The notes beneath the pieces were generated by a model. It did no database searches, had not been told where the DNA came from, and was given only the letters and a program-made list of their open reading frames with translations. 64,000 nt of DNA from Obesumbacterium proteus. GTDB lineage: Bacteria > Pseudomonadota > Gammaproteobacteria > Enterobacterales > Enterobacteriaceae. How positions within the stretch are numbered: position 1 is the stretch's first letter; every line of letters starts with the position of its first letter. The stretch spans positions 2,976,001-3,040,000 of the forward strand of contig NZ_CP014608.1 in NCBI RefSeq assembly GCF_001586165.1. Direction: 5' to 3'. This document shows positions 50,707-59,463 of the stretch, in pieces. A program made the position numbers and the translations under genes.

Positions 50707-52003
50707 CTTAGCGCCTGTTTTAACGCCAAAGCAGGCCAATATTTATGCCTGGGGATGGCAGCCTAAAGCCCGTTTCCGCGATGCTGTTTGCGGCCGCCGC
50801 TTCGGGAAAACATTCTTAGGCAAAGCTGAAATGCGCAGAGCGGCGCGGCTGGCCGTGAAATGGGGCGTTAGTGTTGAGGATGAAATCTGGTACTGCGCGC
50901 CCACGTTTAAACAGGCTAAGCGCGTTTTCTGGCGCCGTTTAAAGCAATCAATCCCGCCGCACTGGCGCGCTGGCAAGCCGAACGAAACCGAATGCGTTAT
51001 TACGCTGAAAAGCGGACATATAATGCGATGTGTTGGCCTGAACAACTACGACGACTTGCGCGGATCCGGTCTTTTCTTTGCGCTGGTCGATGAGTGGGCC
51101 GATTGTCCGTATGAAGCGTGGGAAGAAGTATTGCGCCCCATGCTTTCATCCTGTCGCTATTACGTGAACGGTGAAGAACGTCGCGGCGGCCATGCGCTAC
51201 GCATCGGAACGCCGAAAGGGTTTAACCATTGTTACGATACTTGGCAAGACGGCAAAGACGGTGGTGAGCCCGATCATAAAAGCTGGCTTTATACGTCATT
51301 GGATGGCGGAAACGTACCGCCGGAAGAAATCGAAGCGGCCCGTCGCAAGATGGATCCGCGAACATTCCGGCAAGAATACGAAGCCAGTTTCGAGAACTAC
51401 AAAGGCGTTGTTTATTATTGCTTCAATCGCGCGCTGAATCATACAGACGACACGATAAAGCCTGATGATGAGCTGCATATCGGGATGGACTTCAACGTCG
51501 AACATATGGCCGCCGTTGTGTACGTTCGGAAAGGCAAGAACGCGATCAGCGCCTTGGCCGAGCATATGGAGATATTCGACACGCCGGCGATGATCATAGA
51601 GCTGAAGAAGCATTATCCGAATCATAAGATTTATGTATATCCCGATGCTTCAGGTCAAAACCGAAAATCAAACAACGCCAGCCAGTCAGACTTGTCTTTG
51701 CTTGAAGACGCCGGCTTTATTGTGCGCGTTAACGATTCAAACCCTGCCGTAAAAGACCGCATCAACGCGGTTAACTCGATGTTATGTAATACCTACGATG
51801 AACGGCGCATGAAAGTTAATACCAAAAAATGCCCAATCTATACCAAGTGTTTAGAGCGCCAAATCTATAACGACGCAGGCGAGCCGGATAAAAAAGGCGG
51901 CTTCGATCATGCGGTCGATGCTGGTGGCTATACGATCATTAAACTCTTCCCACTTGGGCCTAAGAATATTTACGAAAATGATTTCATGGGGTCTGCGTAC
52001 TGA
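50675..52003 (+). CDS. terL: Terminase large subunit
   Basis: A 442-residue packaging motor. The ATPase has a Walker A-type CGRRFGKTFLGKAE near residue 37 and a Walker B-like LFFALVDEWAD. The C-terminal RNase H-like nuclease starts at HIGMDFNVEHMAAVV and has later acidic residues (YVYPDASGQ, GGFDHAVDAGGY). It cleaves and translocates DNA into the prohead. It overlaps terS by 32 bases and the portal start by one. Confidence 0.92.
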   Translation: MNQSPTSRSSNLAPVLTPKQANIYAWGWQPKARFRDAVCGRRFGKTFLGKAEMRRAARLAVKWGVSVEDEIWYCAPTFKQAKRVFWRRLKQSIPPHWRAGKPNETECVITLKSGHIMRCVGLNNYDDLRGSGLFFALVDEWADCPYEAWEEVLRPMLSSCRYYVNGEERRGGHALRIGTPKGFNHCYDTWQDGKDGGEPDHKSWLYTSLDGGNVPPEEIEAARRKMDPRTFRQEYEASFENYKGVVYYCFNRALNHTDDTIKPDDELHIGMDFNVEHMAAVVYVRKGKNAISALAEHMEIFDTPAMIIELKKHYPNHKIYVYPDASGQNRKSNNASQSDLSLLEDAGFIVRVNDSNPAVKDRINAVNSMLCNTYDERRMKVNTKKCPIYTKCLERQIYNDAGEPDKKGGFDHAVDAGGYTIIKLFPLGPKNIYENDFMGSAY

Positions 52004-53409
52004 TGAGCAACAACAACGATGTAACCTTTACGCGGCCCGAATATCAAGCCGCATCAGAGCAATGGAAGAAAAACCGCGATGTATGCAGCGGGCCGATCGC
52101 TGTTAAAGCTGCCGGTAATGTTTATCTACCGATGTTGAGCCCGAACGATAAAACAGCGTTAAATCAACAGCGAAACGCGGACTATTTAAAGCGCGCCGTG
52201 TTTTACGGCATCGTGGGGCATACTCGGATCGGGCTTCAGGGTTTGGCATTCCGCAAGCCGCCGGCGTTAGAAATTCCCGACAAAATGGATAAGCTGAAAA
52301 CTAACGCTGATGGATCTAACACTAGCATTATTCAGCAATCCCAATTCGCGCTCGAATCCGTTTTGGAAGTCGGCCGCCATGGTCTCTACGTCGATTATGC
52401 AGCCTCGGGAGAGCAGAGCATTATCGTAGCTTATCGGGCCGAGGATGTGCCGAACTGGCGCGTTGAAAATATTGGCGGCATGAATAAATATACGTTAATT
52501 GTTCTGCGCGAATGTATCGAAAAACCGGATGGATTCGGCTTCAAAGACGAAATTCAATATCGCGTTTTGTACCTTAAAGACTCCCGTTTTTTTGTCGATA
52601 TTTGGACAAAAAGCAGTGAAGCTGCCGGCGCGTATTCTATTAGTTCAAAAATTGAACCTAAGCCGAAAGGAAAAACGCATTGGGACGAGATCCCGTTTAC
52701 TTTTATTGGCGCTCAGAATAACGACGCCGTGATCGACGACGCGCCTTTATCGTCGTTGGTCGAAATCAACCTGGGCCATTACCGCAACTCAGCCGATTAT
52801 GAAGATAGCGTTTTCTTTTGTGGGCAGGCCCAGCCTTGGGTAAGTGGCGCGGATACAGATTGGCGCGAATACATTAAGAAAAACGGCATCGCCTTTGGTT
52901 CACGTAATCCAATTATGCTACCCAAGGAAGGCTCTTGCGGCATCATGCAGGGCCAGCCGAATATGATTGTTCGCGAAGCCATGAACGATAAAGTTGATTA
53001 CATGATTAAGCTTGGAGCCCGTTTGCTTGAGCAGAACGCCACGGCGAAGACTGCGACGCAATCTAGCGGCGAGCAAGCCGCGGCTACGTCAATTCTTGGC
53101 CTTTGCTGCGCTAACGTATCAGCGGCTTACACGCAGGCGCTTAAATGGTGCGCGCGTTACATGGGCCAGTCTGAAGAGAATATCAAGTATGAGCTGAATC
53201 AAGACTTCATCGCCAAGTTAGTAGATCCGCAGACCATCACGGCACTGGTTTCTGCCTGGATGAATAAAGCGCTTCCTATCGCTGATCTTATTCGACAACT
53301 GCAAAAGATGGACGTTATCGATCCTGGTAAGGATTTCAATGCAATCATGGACGAGTTAAACAGCGAAGGCCCGAACTTCATGGCCGGCGGTAGCAACGGC
53401 GCACAATAG
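52003..53409 (+). CDS. Portal protein (DUF4055 type)
   Basis: A 468-residue portal of the DUF4055 group. It starts DVTFTRPEYQAASEQWKKNRDVCSG, has the family's YLPMLSPNDK and RAVFYGIVGHTRIGLQGLAFRKPP blocks, and a C-terminal region with IADLIRQLQKMDVI. It forms the dodecameric DNA gate at one vertex. Its start overlaps the terL stop (TGATG). Confidence 0.83.
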   Translation: MSNNNDVTFTRPEYQAASEQWKKNRDVCSGPIAVKAAGNVYLPMLSPNDKTALNQQRNADYLKRAVFYGIVGHTRIGLQGLAFRKPPALEIPDKMDKLKTNADGSNTSIIQQSQFALESVLEVGRHGLYVDYAASGEQSIIVAYRAEDVPNWRVENIGGMNKYTLIVLRECIEKPDGFGFKDEIQYRVLYLKDSRFFVDIWTKSSEAAGAYSISSKIEPKPKGKTHWDEIPFTFIGAQNNDAVIDDAPLSSLVEINLGHYRNSADYEDSVFFCGQAQPWVSGADTDWREYIKKNGIAFGSRNPIMLPKEGSCGIMQGQPNMIVREAMNDKVDYMIKLGARLLEQNATAKTATQSSGEQAAATSILGLCCANVSAAYTQALKWCARYMGQSEENIKYELNQDFIAKLVDPQTITALVSAWMNKALPIADLIRQLQKMDVIDPGKDFNAIMDELNSEGPNFMAGGSNGAQ

Positions 53410-53425
53410 CCAGCAAGGGTGAAAC

Positions 53426-55177
53426 ATGGCAACGGTAAACGAAAGACTTAGCGAGGAAGCAATCGCCCATACGTTGTTTGTAAGCCGTTATTCAACCGGC
53501 GTAGCGAAAAAGATGATTAAGATCCTTAATCAAAGCGATGCGGAGTTATCCGCCAAGCTTTTCGCCGCGCTGGATGAATTAGAGCCAGACAGTTTCACGG
53601 TGAAACGCCTTGAAAGCCTCTTAGGCGACGTTCGAAAGGTGAACGAAATAGCGACACAAAGCATGCTTGCTGGCTTGCAAACCGAAATCAAAGATTTTGC
53701 CAAGCATGAAGCCGGCTATCAGTTAGATTTGTTTTCATCTCTTCTGCCTGCGGAAGTGTTAGAGCGTTTCCCGTTGGCTGGCATATCGTTTGAACAGGTA
53801 TACGCGGCGGCAATGTCTAAGCCGTTCCAAGGCCGCTTGCTGAAGGATTGGGCCAGTAACCTTGAGTCAGACCGCCTGAAGCGCATCACCACTGCCGTAA
53901 GTAATGGCTTTCTTCAAGGCGAAACCGTTGAAACAATTATTCGACGGGTGCGTGGTACCAAAGGGGCCGATTATAAAGACGGTGCCTTGCAGGTTAGCCG
54001 CGCCAACGCGGCAAGCATTATCAAAACAGCGGTTAACCATACGGCCGCGGAAGCGCGCGAGAAATTCGCTAAAAACAATAGCGATATTATTAAGGCGAAG
54101 CAGTGGAGCAGCACGTTAGACACGAAGACTTCGGCGCAGTGCCGGATCCGCGATCGTCTAATGTATTCACTCAAAAACAAGCCGCTCGGCCATAAAATTC
54201 CGTATCTACAAGGCCCTGGCAAAATTCATTTTTGCTGCCGCAGCAGCGAAAAGTTTGTTACTAAATCATGGCGGGAACTTGGTTTCAAAAAGGGCGAGCT
54301 AAGCGGTGCCACGCGCGCAACGATGGACGGACAGATCCCCGCCGAAACATCATATTTAGAATGGTTATCTAAGCAATCAGCATACCGGCAAGATCAGGTT
54401 CTAGGCGCTGAGCGTGGGCGGATGTATCGTGCAGGCGAAATTAAGCTTAGTGATATGTATACAGATAACGGCGAATGGCTAACGCTAGCGCAGTTAAAAG
54501 AGATAGAAACAGCCGGACGTAAGTCCGGTTTTTCTTTGGCTGATGCTAAAACGCTGCGTGATATTGAAAATGGCATGCAAGGTGTTATCGCTAACCAGTT
54601 GCATTTTCCCGATGGAACGCCAATTGAATCTGCTAAAGAAGCAGCGCAAGCGATGAGCGATGTGTTAACTAAGTTCAACCTTGCGCCGCTTTCTTCATTC
54701 AGCGAGCGAGAAGGGATGAAGGCATCTGCCGCAGGGGCTTACTTCAAGGAAAATCAGTCTATTCATATTTCAGCTTGGGCGTTAGAGCAACAACGATGGG
54801 ACGAAATTCGTAAGAATGGATCTGATGTTGATTTTCTTTCTATGCTACCTATCAAACAGCTAGATATGGTTAATGTCGCAGCAGAGAAAGCCGCTAAGGG
54901 ATTTGCTTTTGAATATGCAGCAAAGCAATCTGTAGCGGGTACTGTTACCCATGAAATGGGACATCACCTTTATTATTCTAATCTTGATGAGCTGGAATAT
55001 CTTTCCACAAAAGCTTATCAGGCGGGCTGGTGGCGCCCCGTAAGCTACTATGCTGCAAGTAATGAGCGAGAGCTATTTGCTGAGGCCGTCGCGCTTTATA
55101 TGTTGGGCGATGAGAGTGAGCATAAACGAATAAACCCGGAGCTTTTAGAATGGCTGAAGAAAAATTCCCGTACTTAA
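53426..55177 (+). CDS. MuF head protein with C-terminal zinc metalloprotease (toxin candidate)
   Basis: A 583-residue protein. Residues about 180-290 are a phage MuF domain (KQWSSTLDTKTSAQCRIRDRLM and KIHFCCRSSEKF), a minor head protein usually packaged in the capsid. The C-terminal 200 residues are a separate domain with the zinc motif HEMGH (His509, Glu510, His513) and, 36 residues on, YAASNERELFAEA. Tyr542 and Glu549 keep the Tyr-7-Glu spacing of anthrax lethal-factor-like gluzincins. MuF proteins with variable C-terminal toxins are a known polymorphic toxin class in temperate phages. A small gene overlaps its end. Confidence 0.8.
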   Translation: MATVNERLSEEAIAHTLFVSRYSTGVAKKMIKILNQSDAELSAKLFAALDELEPDSFTVKRLESLLGDVRKVNEIATQSMLAGLQTEIKDFAKHEAGYQLDLFSSLLPAEVLERFPLAGISFEQVYAAAMSKPFQGRLLKDWASNLESDRLKRITTAVSNGFLQGETVETIIRRVRGTKGADYKDGALQVSRANAASIIKTAVNHTAAEAREKFAKNNSDIIKAKQWSSTLDTKTSAQCRIRDRLMYSLKNKPLGHKIPYLQGPGKIHFCCRSSEKFVTKSWRELGFKKGELSGATRATMDGQIPAETSYLEWLSKQSAYRQDQVLGAERGRMYRAGEIKLSDMYTDNGEWLTLAQLKEIETAGRKSGFSLADAKTLRDIENGMQGVIANQLHFPDGTPIESAKEAAQAMSDVLTKFNLAPLSSFSEREGMKASAAGAYFKENQSIHISAWALEQQRWDEIRKNGSDVDFLSMLPIKQLDMVNVAAEKAAKGFAFEYAAKQSVAGTVTHEMGHHLYYSNLDELEYLSTKAYQAGWWRPVSYYAASNERELFAEAVALYMLGDESEHKRINPELLEWLKKNSRT

Positions 55178-55338
55178 AACAGGCAACAGAGCTATACCAC
55201 GCCAACCCAAGGCCAGATAACCTACTGGATGCCTTAGAAGCATTGAGCGATAAGGCAGGCGGAAATACGCCAGAAGCGCACATGATCGGGGGGTTGATTA
55301 GCGCGGCTGTGATGGATGATGTCAATAAAGACAGTTAA
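55150..55338 (+). CDS. Small protein overlapping the MuF-protease gene (immunity candidate)
   Basis: A 62-residue, mainly helical acidic protein (AEEKFPYLKQATELYHANP, LDALEALSDKAGG) whose ATG lies 28 bases inside the end of the MuF-metalloprotease gene. Toxin-immunity pairs often have this overlap and size. No family recognised; function inferred only from position. Confidence 0.5.
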   Translation: MAEEKFPYLKQATELYHANPRPDNLLDALEALSDKAGGNTPEAHMIGGLISAAVMDDVNKDS

Positions 55339-55355
55339 TTAATCGAGGTTACATT

Positions 55356-55535
55356 ATGACAGCATGCGAAATCAAAGAACGTATTGAGGCTGAAATAGGC
55401 GAGTTTATCGGTCTGAAATGCCGTGAATTGAAAGAGCAAACTGGTTTGAACGTGGTTTCAATGGAAGTTTTACCGCGCCCGATGCGCAATGACGCTGAAT
55501 GGAAAGGCCCCTATGTAAGAATTACGCTAACCTAA
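55356..55535 (+). CDS. 59-residue phage protein
   Basis: A 59-codon ORF with a GAGG site. It begins TACEIKERIEAEIGEFIGLKC and ends in a beta-like segment (GPYVRITLT). It follows the immunity candidate and could be a second partner of the MuF protein. Unknown. Confidence 0.5.
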   Translation: MTACEIKERIEAEIGEFIGLKCRELKEQTGLNVVSMEVLPRPMRNDAEWKGPYVRITLT

Positions 55536-55654
55536 TAACAAATAATAGCGCTACGCGGGCTGCATTAGGCGAGCGCCGCTAAAGTAATGCAACTGCATAG
55601 CTTAAAATTACGCTTTGCCATAAAGCGCACAGCGAATAATAGAGTAGGTTAAAA

Positions 55655-55990
55655 ATGGCTAAAATTGATATTTTCGTTAAAAACCTAACGCGCAATCCCG
55701 GCGGCATGGTGCGAGGTGCCGAACTTCATTACCGGATCATGAGCGGCGAAATGGTTATTCATGAAAATGTGGTATTCGGTAAAGCCGATGAGTATCACGC
55801 GATTTACATCATTGAAGGCGTTCCCATCGATAGCCTGAAGCTTTTTTACGGAAGCAATGCAGATTATGTAACGCTATCCGCAAACGAAGTTAAGGAAAGT
55901 GCAACCCGCATAAATGAATATGTAGCCGCAATGGCCGCGCCGATTTATACGCCGATCCCATGTGAGCGCGAAGAATACCAGCCGCACTAG
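55655..55990 (+). CDS. Hypothetical phage structural-region protein
   Basis: A 111-residue, beta-rich protein (KIDIFVKNLTRNPGGMVRGAELHYRIM) with a Pro-rich end, between the MuF gene and the scaffold. Position suggests a head accessory or decoration protein, but there is no recognised domain. Confidence 0.5.
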   Translation: MAKIDIFVKNLTRNPGGMVRGAELHYRIMSGEMVIHENVVFGKADEYHAIYIIEGVPIDSLKLFYGSNADYVTLSANEVKESATRINEYVAAMAAPIYTPIPCEREEYQPH

Positions 55991-56056
55991 TTAGCGGCAT
56001 TACATCGAATCTTTTAAATGGCTGCCTAGGGCGGCTTTTTTTATATCTGAAGCACG

Positions 56057-56083
56057 GCCCCGCCTAAAAACGGGGCTTTTTTT
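56057..56083 (+). terminator. Intrinsic terminator before the scaffold gene
   Basis: A perfect GCCCCG/CGGGGC stem with an eight-base loop and seven T. A weaker GC-rich hairpin with a T run lies just upstream (about 56021-56042). Confidence 0.85.
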
Positions 56084-56121
56084 ATGGGCGAGGCCCGCAA
56101 CAACTCCCGAGGGGAATGATC

Positions 56122-56898
56122 ATGCTTTATCGCAATTTGTTTATTAAATACTACGCAGCAGCAGGAGAAGGCGAAGGCGCCGCGGGCGGCGAAGGTGGTG
56201 GCGTTGAAATTACGCCAGAAATCCAAGCGCTAATCGATCAACAGGTGGCTACTCACGTAACCGGCTTGAAATCGAAAAATAGTGAATTACTCGGCAAGCT
56301 TAAAGAGCAAGGCGATAACTTGAAGCGTTTCGACGGCATTGATCCCGATGCGGTGCGCACTATCTTGCAGCGATTTTCCGACGACGAAGAAGCCAAGCTA
56401 ATCGCCAACGGACAGATCGACGAAGTATTAAATAAACGTACAGAGCGCATGCGCACTGATTCCGATAAGCAAATCAAAGCCGCAAATGACCGCGCAGATA
56501 AAGCGGAAGCGTTTTCAAACAAATTCCGTGATCGCGTTTTAGGCGATTCAATCCGCGCAGCTGCGCTGAAGGCTGGCGCAATCCCTGATGCCGTAGACGA
56601 TTTAATCCTACGCGCTAAAGGGCTTTTCCAAGTTAACGAGGAAGGCGAGGCCGTAGCCGTTGATAAGGATGGTAACCAGTTATTAGGCAAGGACGGCAAA
56701 ACGCCGCTTTCGCCTTTTGAATGGGCCGAATCAATGAAAGACACGGCGCCGCATTTGTGGCCGCGCGCTGAAGGTAGCGGAGCTGGCGCACACAAAAATG
56801 GCGGTGGCAATCTGAAACGCTCTGAAATGAGCCAATCGCAGAAAAACGAATTTATTCGAACTAACGGCCAGCAGGCCTATTTACGACTTCCGAAATAA
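56122..56898 (+). CDS. Capsid scaffolding protein
   Basis: A 258-residue protein with an acidic Gly-rich start (AGEGEGAAGGEGGG), a long central coiled coil (ELLGKLKEQGDNLKRF and KQIKAANDRADKAEAFSNKFRDR) and a basic C-terminus (NLKRSEMSQSQKNEF), the standard layout of phage scaffolds that guide capsid assembly. The ATG at 56122 has GAGGGG eight bases before it. It is directly followed by the major capsid gene. Confidence 0.8.
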   Translation: MLYRNLFIKYYAAAGEGEGAAGGEGGGVEITPEIQALIDQQVATHVTGLKSKNSELLGKLKEQGDNLKRFDGIDPDAVRTILQRFSDDEEAKLIANGQIDEVLNKRTERMRTDSDKQIKAANDRADKAEAFSNKFRDRVLGDSIRAAALKAGAIPDAVDDLILRAKGLFQVNEEGEAVAVDKDGNQLLGKDGKTPLSPFEWAESMKDTAPHLWPRAEGSGAGAHKNGGGNLKRSEMSQSQKNEFIRTNGQQAYLRLPK

Positions 56899-56910
56899 GG
56901 ATTTAAAGAT

Positions 56911-57870
56911 ATGACCACTACAGTAAACAGTGATCTGATTATTTATAACGATTTGGCGCAGACTTCCTATTTAGAGCGTCGCCAAGATAACTTGGATGTT
57001 TTCAATGCGTCTTCTAATGGCGCCATCGTTTTAGATAACGAAATGATTGAGGGCGATTTCAAAAAGCGCGCTTTCTACGTTCTCGGCGGCACTATCGAAC
57101 ATCGTGATGTTAATTCCGTTGATAAAGTAACCAACAAGAAGATCGGAGCGGGCGAAGCCGTAGGCGTGAAGGCACCATGGAAATATGGCCCTTACGCGAC
57201 GACTGAAGAAGCATTCAAGCGCCGCGGGCGTGCGCTAGATGAATTCTCTTCCGTAGTTGGCACCGATGTTGCCGATGCGACGCTGGAAGGCTTTGTGAAA
57301 TATGCCATTAGCGCCGCCGTTGCAGCCATTGGCGCTAATACCGATATGGTTGTTACTGCCGACATCGCAACCGATGGTAAAAAAACGCTGACCAAAGGCA
57401 TGCGTAAGTACGGCGATAAATTCGGCCGTATTAGTCTTTTTGTTATGCATTCCGCTTCCTACTTTGACATTGTTGATGAGGCGATCACTAACAAGCTTTA
57501 TGAAGAAGCCGGCGTGGTAGTTTATGGCGGCCTGCCTGGTACGCTGGGTAAACCGGTTCTAGTGACCGATACCGCGCCAGTCGATGTCATCTTGGGCTTG
57601 TTGCCTAACGCTATCGCGATTACCGAGTCGCAAGCACCGGGTTTCCGCTCTTTCGACATCAACGATGAAGAGAACCTGAGCGTTGGTTACCGCGCGGAAG
57701 GCACCGTGAACATTGATATGCTTGGTTATAGCTGGAATGAAACTACCGGCGGCGCTAACCCTGATTTAACCAAGATCGGCACCGCGGATAACTGGAAGAA
57801 ATACGCCAAAGACAACAAAGTAACCGCAGGCGTGATGATCAAGCTGAAGGCGGCCAGCGCGGGGGAGTAA
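56911..57870 (+). CDS. Major capsid protein
   Basis: A 319-residue protein downstream of the scaffold, with a strong ribosome site (AAGGATTTAAAGAT). It has the features of an HK97-fold capsid protein: a start NSDLIIYNDLAQTSYLERRQDN, a central FAVGT-type YAISAAVAAIGANTDMV helix, RISLFVMHSASYFDIVDEAI, and a closing NIDMLGYSWNETTGG. The gene ends in a G5 run just before TAA, from which Ig-like domains are encoded in the -1 frame. Confidence 0.85.
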   Translation: MTTTVNSDLIIYNDLAQTSYLERRQDNLDVFNASSNGAIVLDNEMIEGDFKKRAFYVLGGTIEHRDVNSVDKVTNKKIGAGEAVGVKAPWKYGPYATTEEAFKRRGRALDEFSSVVGTDVADATLEGFVKYAISAAVAAIGANTDMVVTADIATDGKKTLTKGMRKYGDKFGRISLFVMHSASYFDIVDEAITNKLYEEAGVVVYGGLPGTLGKPVLVTDTAPVDVILGLLPNAIAITESQAPGFRSFDINDEENLSVGYRAEGTVNIDMLGYSWNETTGGANPDLTKIGTADNWKKYAKDNKVTAGVMIKLKAASAGE

Positions 57871-58403
57871 CACTATCGGCGGATAAAACATCCGTCACCG
57901 CCGATGGAACTGATAGCGCTACAATTTCCCTAACGTTTACCAAAAACGGCCAGCCAGTAAGCGGGGCGGCCGTTACTTGGAAGACGACTGCGGGAACTTT
58001 GAGCACTGAATCAGGTAAGACGGGCGCAGCAGGTGGCGCTACGACTAAATTGTCGTCTAATGCCGCCGGCGCCGCAGTAGTAACGGCAACCGTTAACGGC
58101 GTTGAAGCCACGACGGAAAGCATCACCTTTAATGCGGCTAACGTTGCAGTAACTGGTGTAACGATTGATCCGGCTACTGCTGATGTGGCGATCGGTGCGA
58201 AAGTGAAATTAGCAGCAACAGTGGCGCCTACAAACGCAACCAATAAGGCCGTTAAATTCACCACGTCTGATGCGGCTATCGCTACCGTAGATGAAGCAAC
58301 CGGCGAGGTTACCGGCGTTGCAGCTGGCGCGGCCGATATTACTGTTACAACTATGGATGGCAATAAAACCGCCGTCAGTAAAGTAACGGTACCGACAGCA
58401 TAA
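57867..58403 (+). CDS. Ig-like (BIG) domains in the -1 frame of the capsid gene
   Basis: This frame encodes about 178 residues: a BIG_1/invasin-like domain (VTLSADKTSVTADGTDSATI, SGAAVTWKTTAGTLS) and a BIG_2-like domain (GVTIDPATADVAIGAKVKL, TGEVTGVAAGAADITV). It is open from 57792, but its first start codon, a TTG at 57999, lies in the middle of the first domain and has no ribosome site. A -1 slip at GCG-GGG-GAG (57859-57867) would give ...SAG-GVTLSAD..., placing the domain boundary exactly at the capsid end, for a product of about 497 residues. I therefore read it as a frameshift extension of the capsid. Confidence 0.75.
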   Translation, partial: VTLSADKTSVTADGTDSATISLTFTKNGQPVSGAAVTWKTTAGTLSTESGKTGAAGGATTKLSSNAAGAAVVTATVNGVEATTESITFNAANVAVTGVTIDPATADVAIGAKVKLAATVAPTNATNKAVKFTTSDAAIATVDEATGEVTGVAAGAADITVTTMDGNKTAVSKVTVPTA

Positions 58404-58420
58404 CTGATGCGTTTATAAAC

Positions 58421-58441
58421 AAGGGGCTTCGGCCCCTTTTT
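58421..58441 (+). terminator. Intrinsic terminator after the Ig-like frame
   Basis: AAGGGGC/GCCCCTT with a TTCG tetraloop and a T-rich tail. Confidence 0.88.
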
Positions 58442-58457
58442 CTTTGCAGGGGGATTA

Positions 58458-58937
58458 ATGCTAGTCACCGATCCAACATCACCGGATTTTAATAGCTATG
58501 CATCAGCGGATGATTTGTCCAAGTACGCCGAAGGGCGCGATCTAGAGCTGCCGGAAAAAACAGAGCCGCTACTCATTAAGGCGATGGATTATCTAACCGG
58601 CTTAAACTGGCAGGGGCAGCGCACCAAAGACGATCAGCCGTTGGCGTGGCCGCGTTCTAACGTTGTCTTTGATGGTCGTTTATATCCTAAAGACAAGATC
58701 CCGCGCGAATTGGTCACCGCACAATGCATGCTCGCAATCGAAGCCAAAGAAGGTGATTTACTGGCTTCTAACCGTGAAGCCGCTATCAAGCGCGAACGCA
58801 TTGAAGGCGCTATCGATACCACTTACGCGATCGCGGATGGCGAATCTTTCAAGCCGTCTTATCCGGCCGTTGATTCGATGCTGCGCGAATTCACCACTAG
58901 CACTTTTGAGGCTAACGCCATCGCGAGGCGCGCGTAA
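58458..58937 (+). CDS. Head-tail connector (DnaT-like adaptor)
   Basis: A 159-residue protein of the DnaT-like/head-completion adaptor type: YASADDLSKYAEGRDLELPE start, WQGQRTKDDQPLAWPR and PRELVTAQCMLAIEA blocks. It is the first of the neck genes after the capsid and should close the portal. One-base overlap with the next start (TAATG). Confidence 0.72.
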   Translation: MLVTDPTSPDFNSYASADDLSKYAEGRDLELPEKTEPLLIKAMDYLTGLNWQGQRTKDDQPLAWPRSNVVFDGRLYPKDKIPRELVTAQCMLAIEAKEGDLLASNREAAIKRERIEGAIDTTYAIADGESFKPSYPAVDSMLREFTTSTFEANAIARRA

Positions 58938-59443
58938 TGACTACTATCGCTTTTGACGGTAAGACGCTTGCGACTGATTCGCTCGTCACATACGACGATA
59001 TGCGAGCCGGCACCATAAATAAGATTGCCAATGTTGTTGGCGGGGTACTTGCCACCGCAGGGAATCAAGAAGATGGATTATTGGTCGTGCAATGGTTCAA
59101 TGCAGGGCGCAAAGAAACCCGGCCGGTTTTAACAAGTTTTGTCGGTCTATTCATTCCTAATGACGGCAGCGCACCGCAGGAATTCGGTGAAAAGCTAATC
59201 CCAATGGCTATTCCTAAATTCCCTTGGGTAGCTGGTACCGGTAAAAGCTTTGCGTTAGCTGCCATGCTGGCCGGCAAGGATGCGGTAGAAGCGGTAAGAA
59301 TCGCCATTCAATTAGATATTTATTCCGGCGGGGATGTGAATTGCTATGAAATGGATAAACAGCATCACTATAGCGTGGCTACATCTTTGGATTTGGATTC
59401 ATGGGCTCGCAGCGCGGCGGCTGAGTCTGGAAAAATTAACTAG
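58937..59443 (+). CDS. Ntn-hydrolase / proteasome-like phage protein
   Basis: A 168-residue protein that resembles proteasome-beta or HslV-type Ntn hydrolases. The start MTTIAFDGKTLATDSL would expose a Thr nucleophile after Met removal and is followed by the strand/loop pattern INKIANVVGGVLATAGNQED and a helix ALAAMLAGKDAVEAVRIAI. Such phage proteins occur among head-tail genes; a proteolytic role in maturation is possible, but activity is not shown by the sequence. Confidence 0.65.
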   Translation: MTTIAFDGKTLATDSLVTYDDMRAGTINKIANVVGGVLATAGNQEDGLLVVQWFNAGRKETRPVLTSFVGLFIPNDGSAPQEFGEKLIPMAIPKFPWVAGTGKSFALAAMLAGKDAVEAVRIAIQLDIYSGGDVNCYEMDKQHHYSVATSLDLDSWARSAAAESGKIN

Positions 59444-59463
59444 CTTGCTAAGGAGTTGCGGCC

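Noticed and set aside
57999..58403. Separate Ig-like protein from the TTG at 57999
   Set aside because: That start falls in the middle of the first BIG domain and lacks a ribosome site; frameshift extension of the capsid explains the sequence better.
57839..58468. 209-codon ORF on the - strand opposite the Ig-like region
   Set aside because: Ala/Val/Thr-rich antisense frame of the BIG domains; no start signal and not protein-like.
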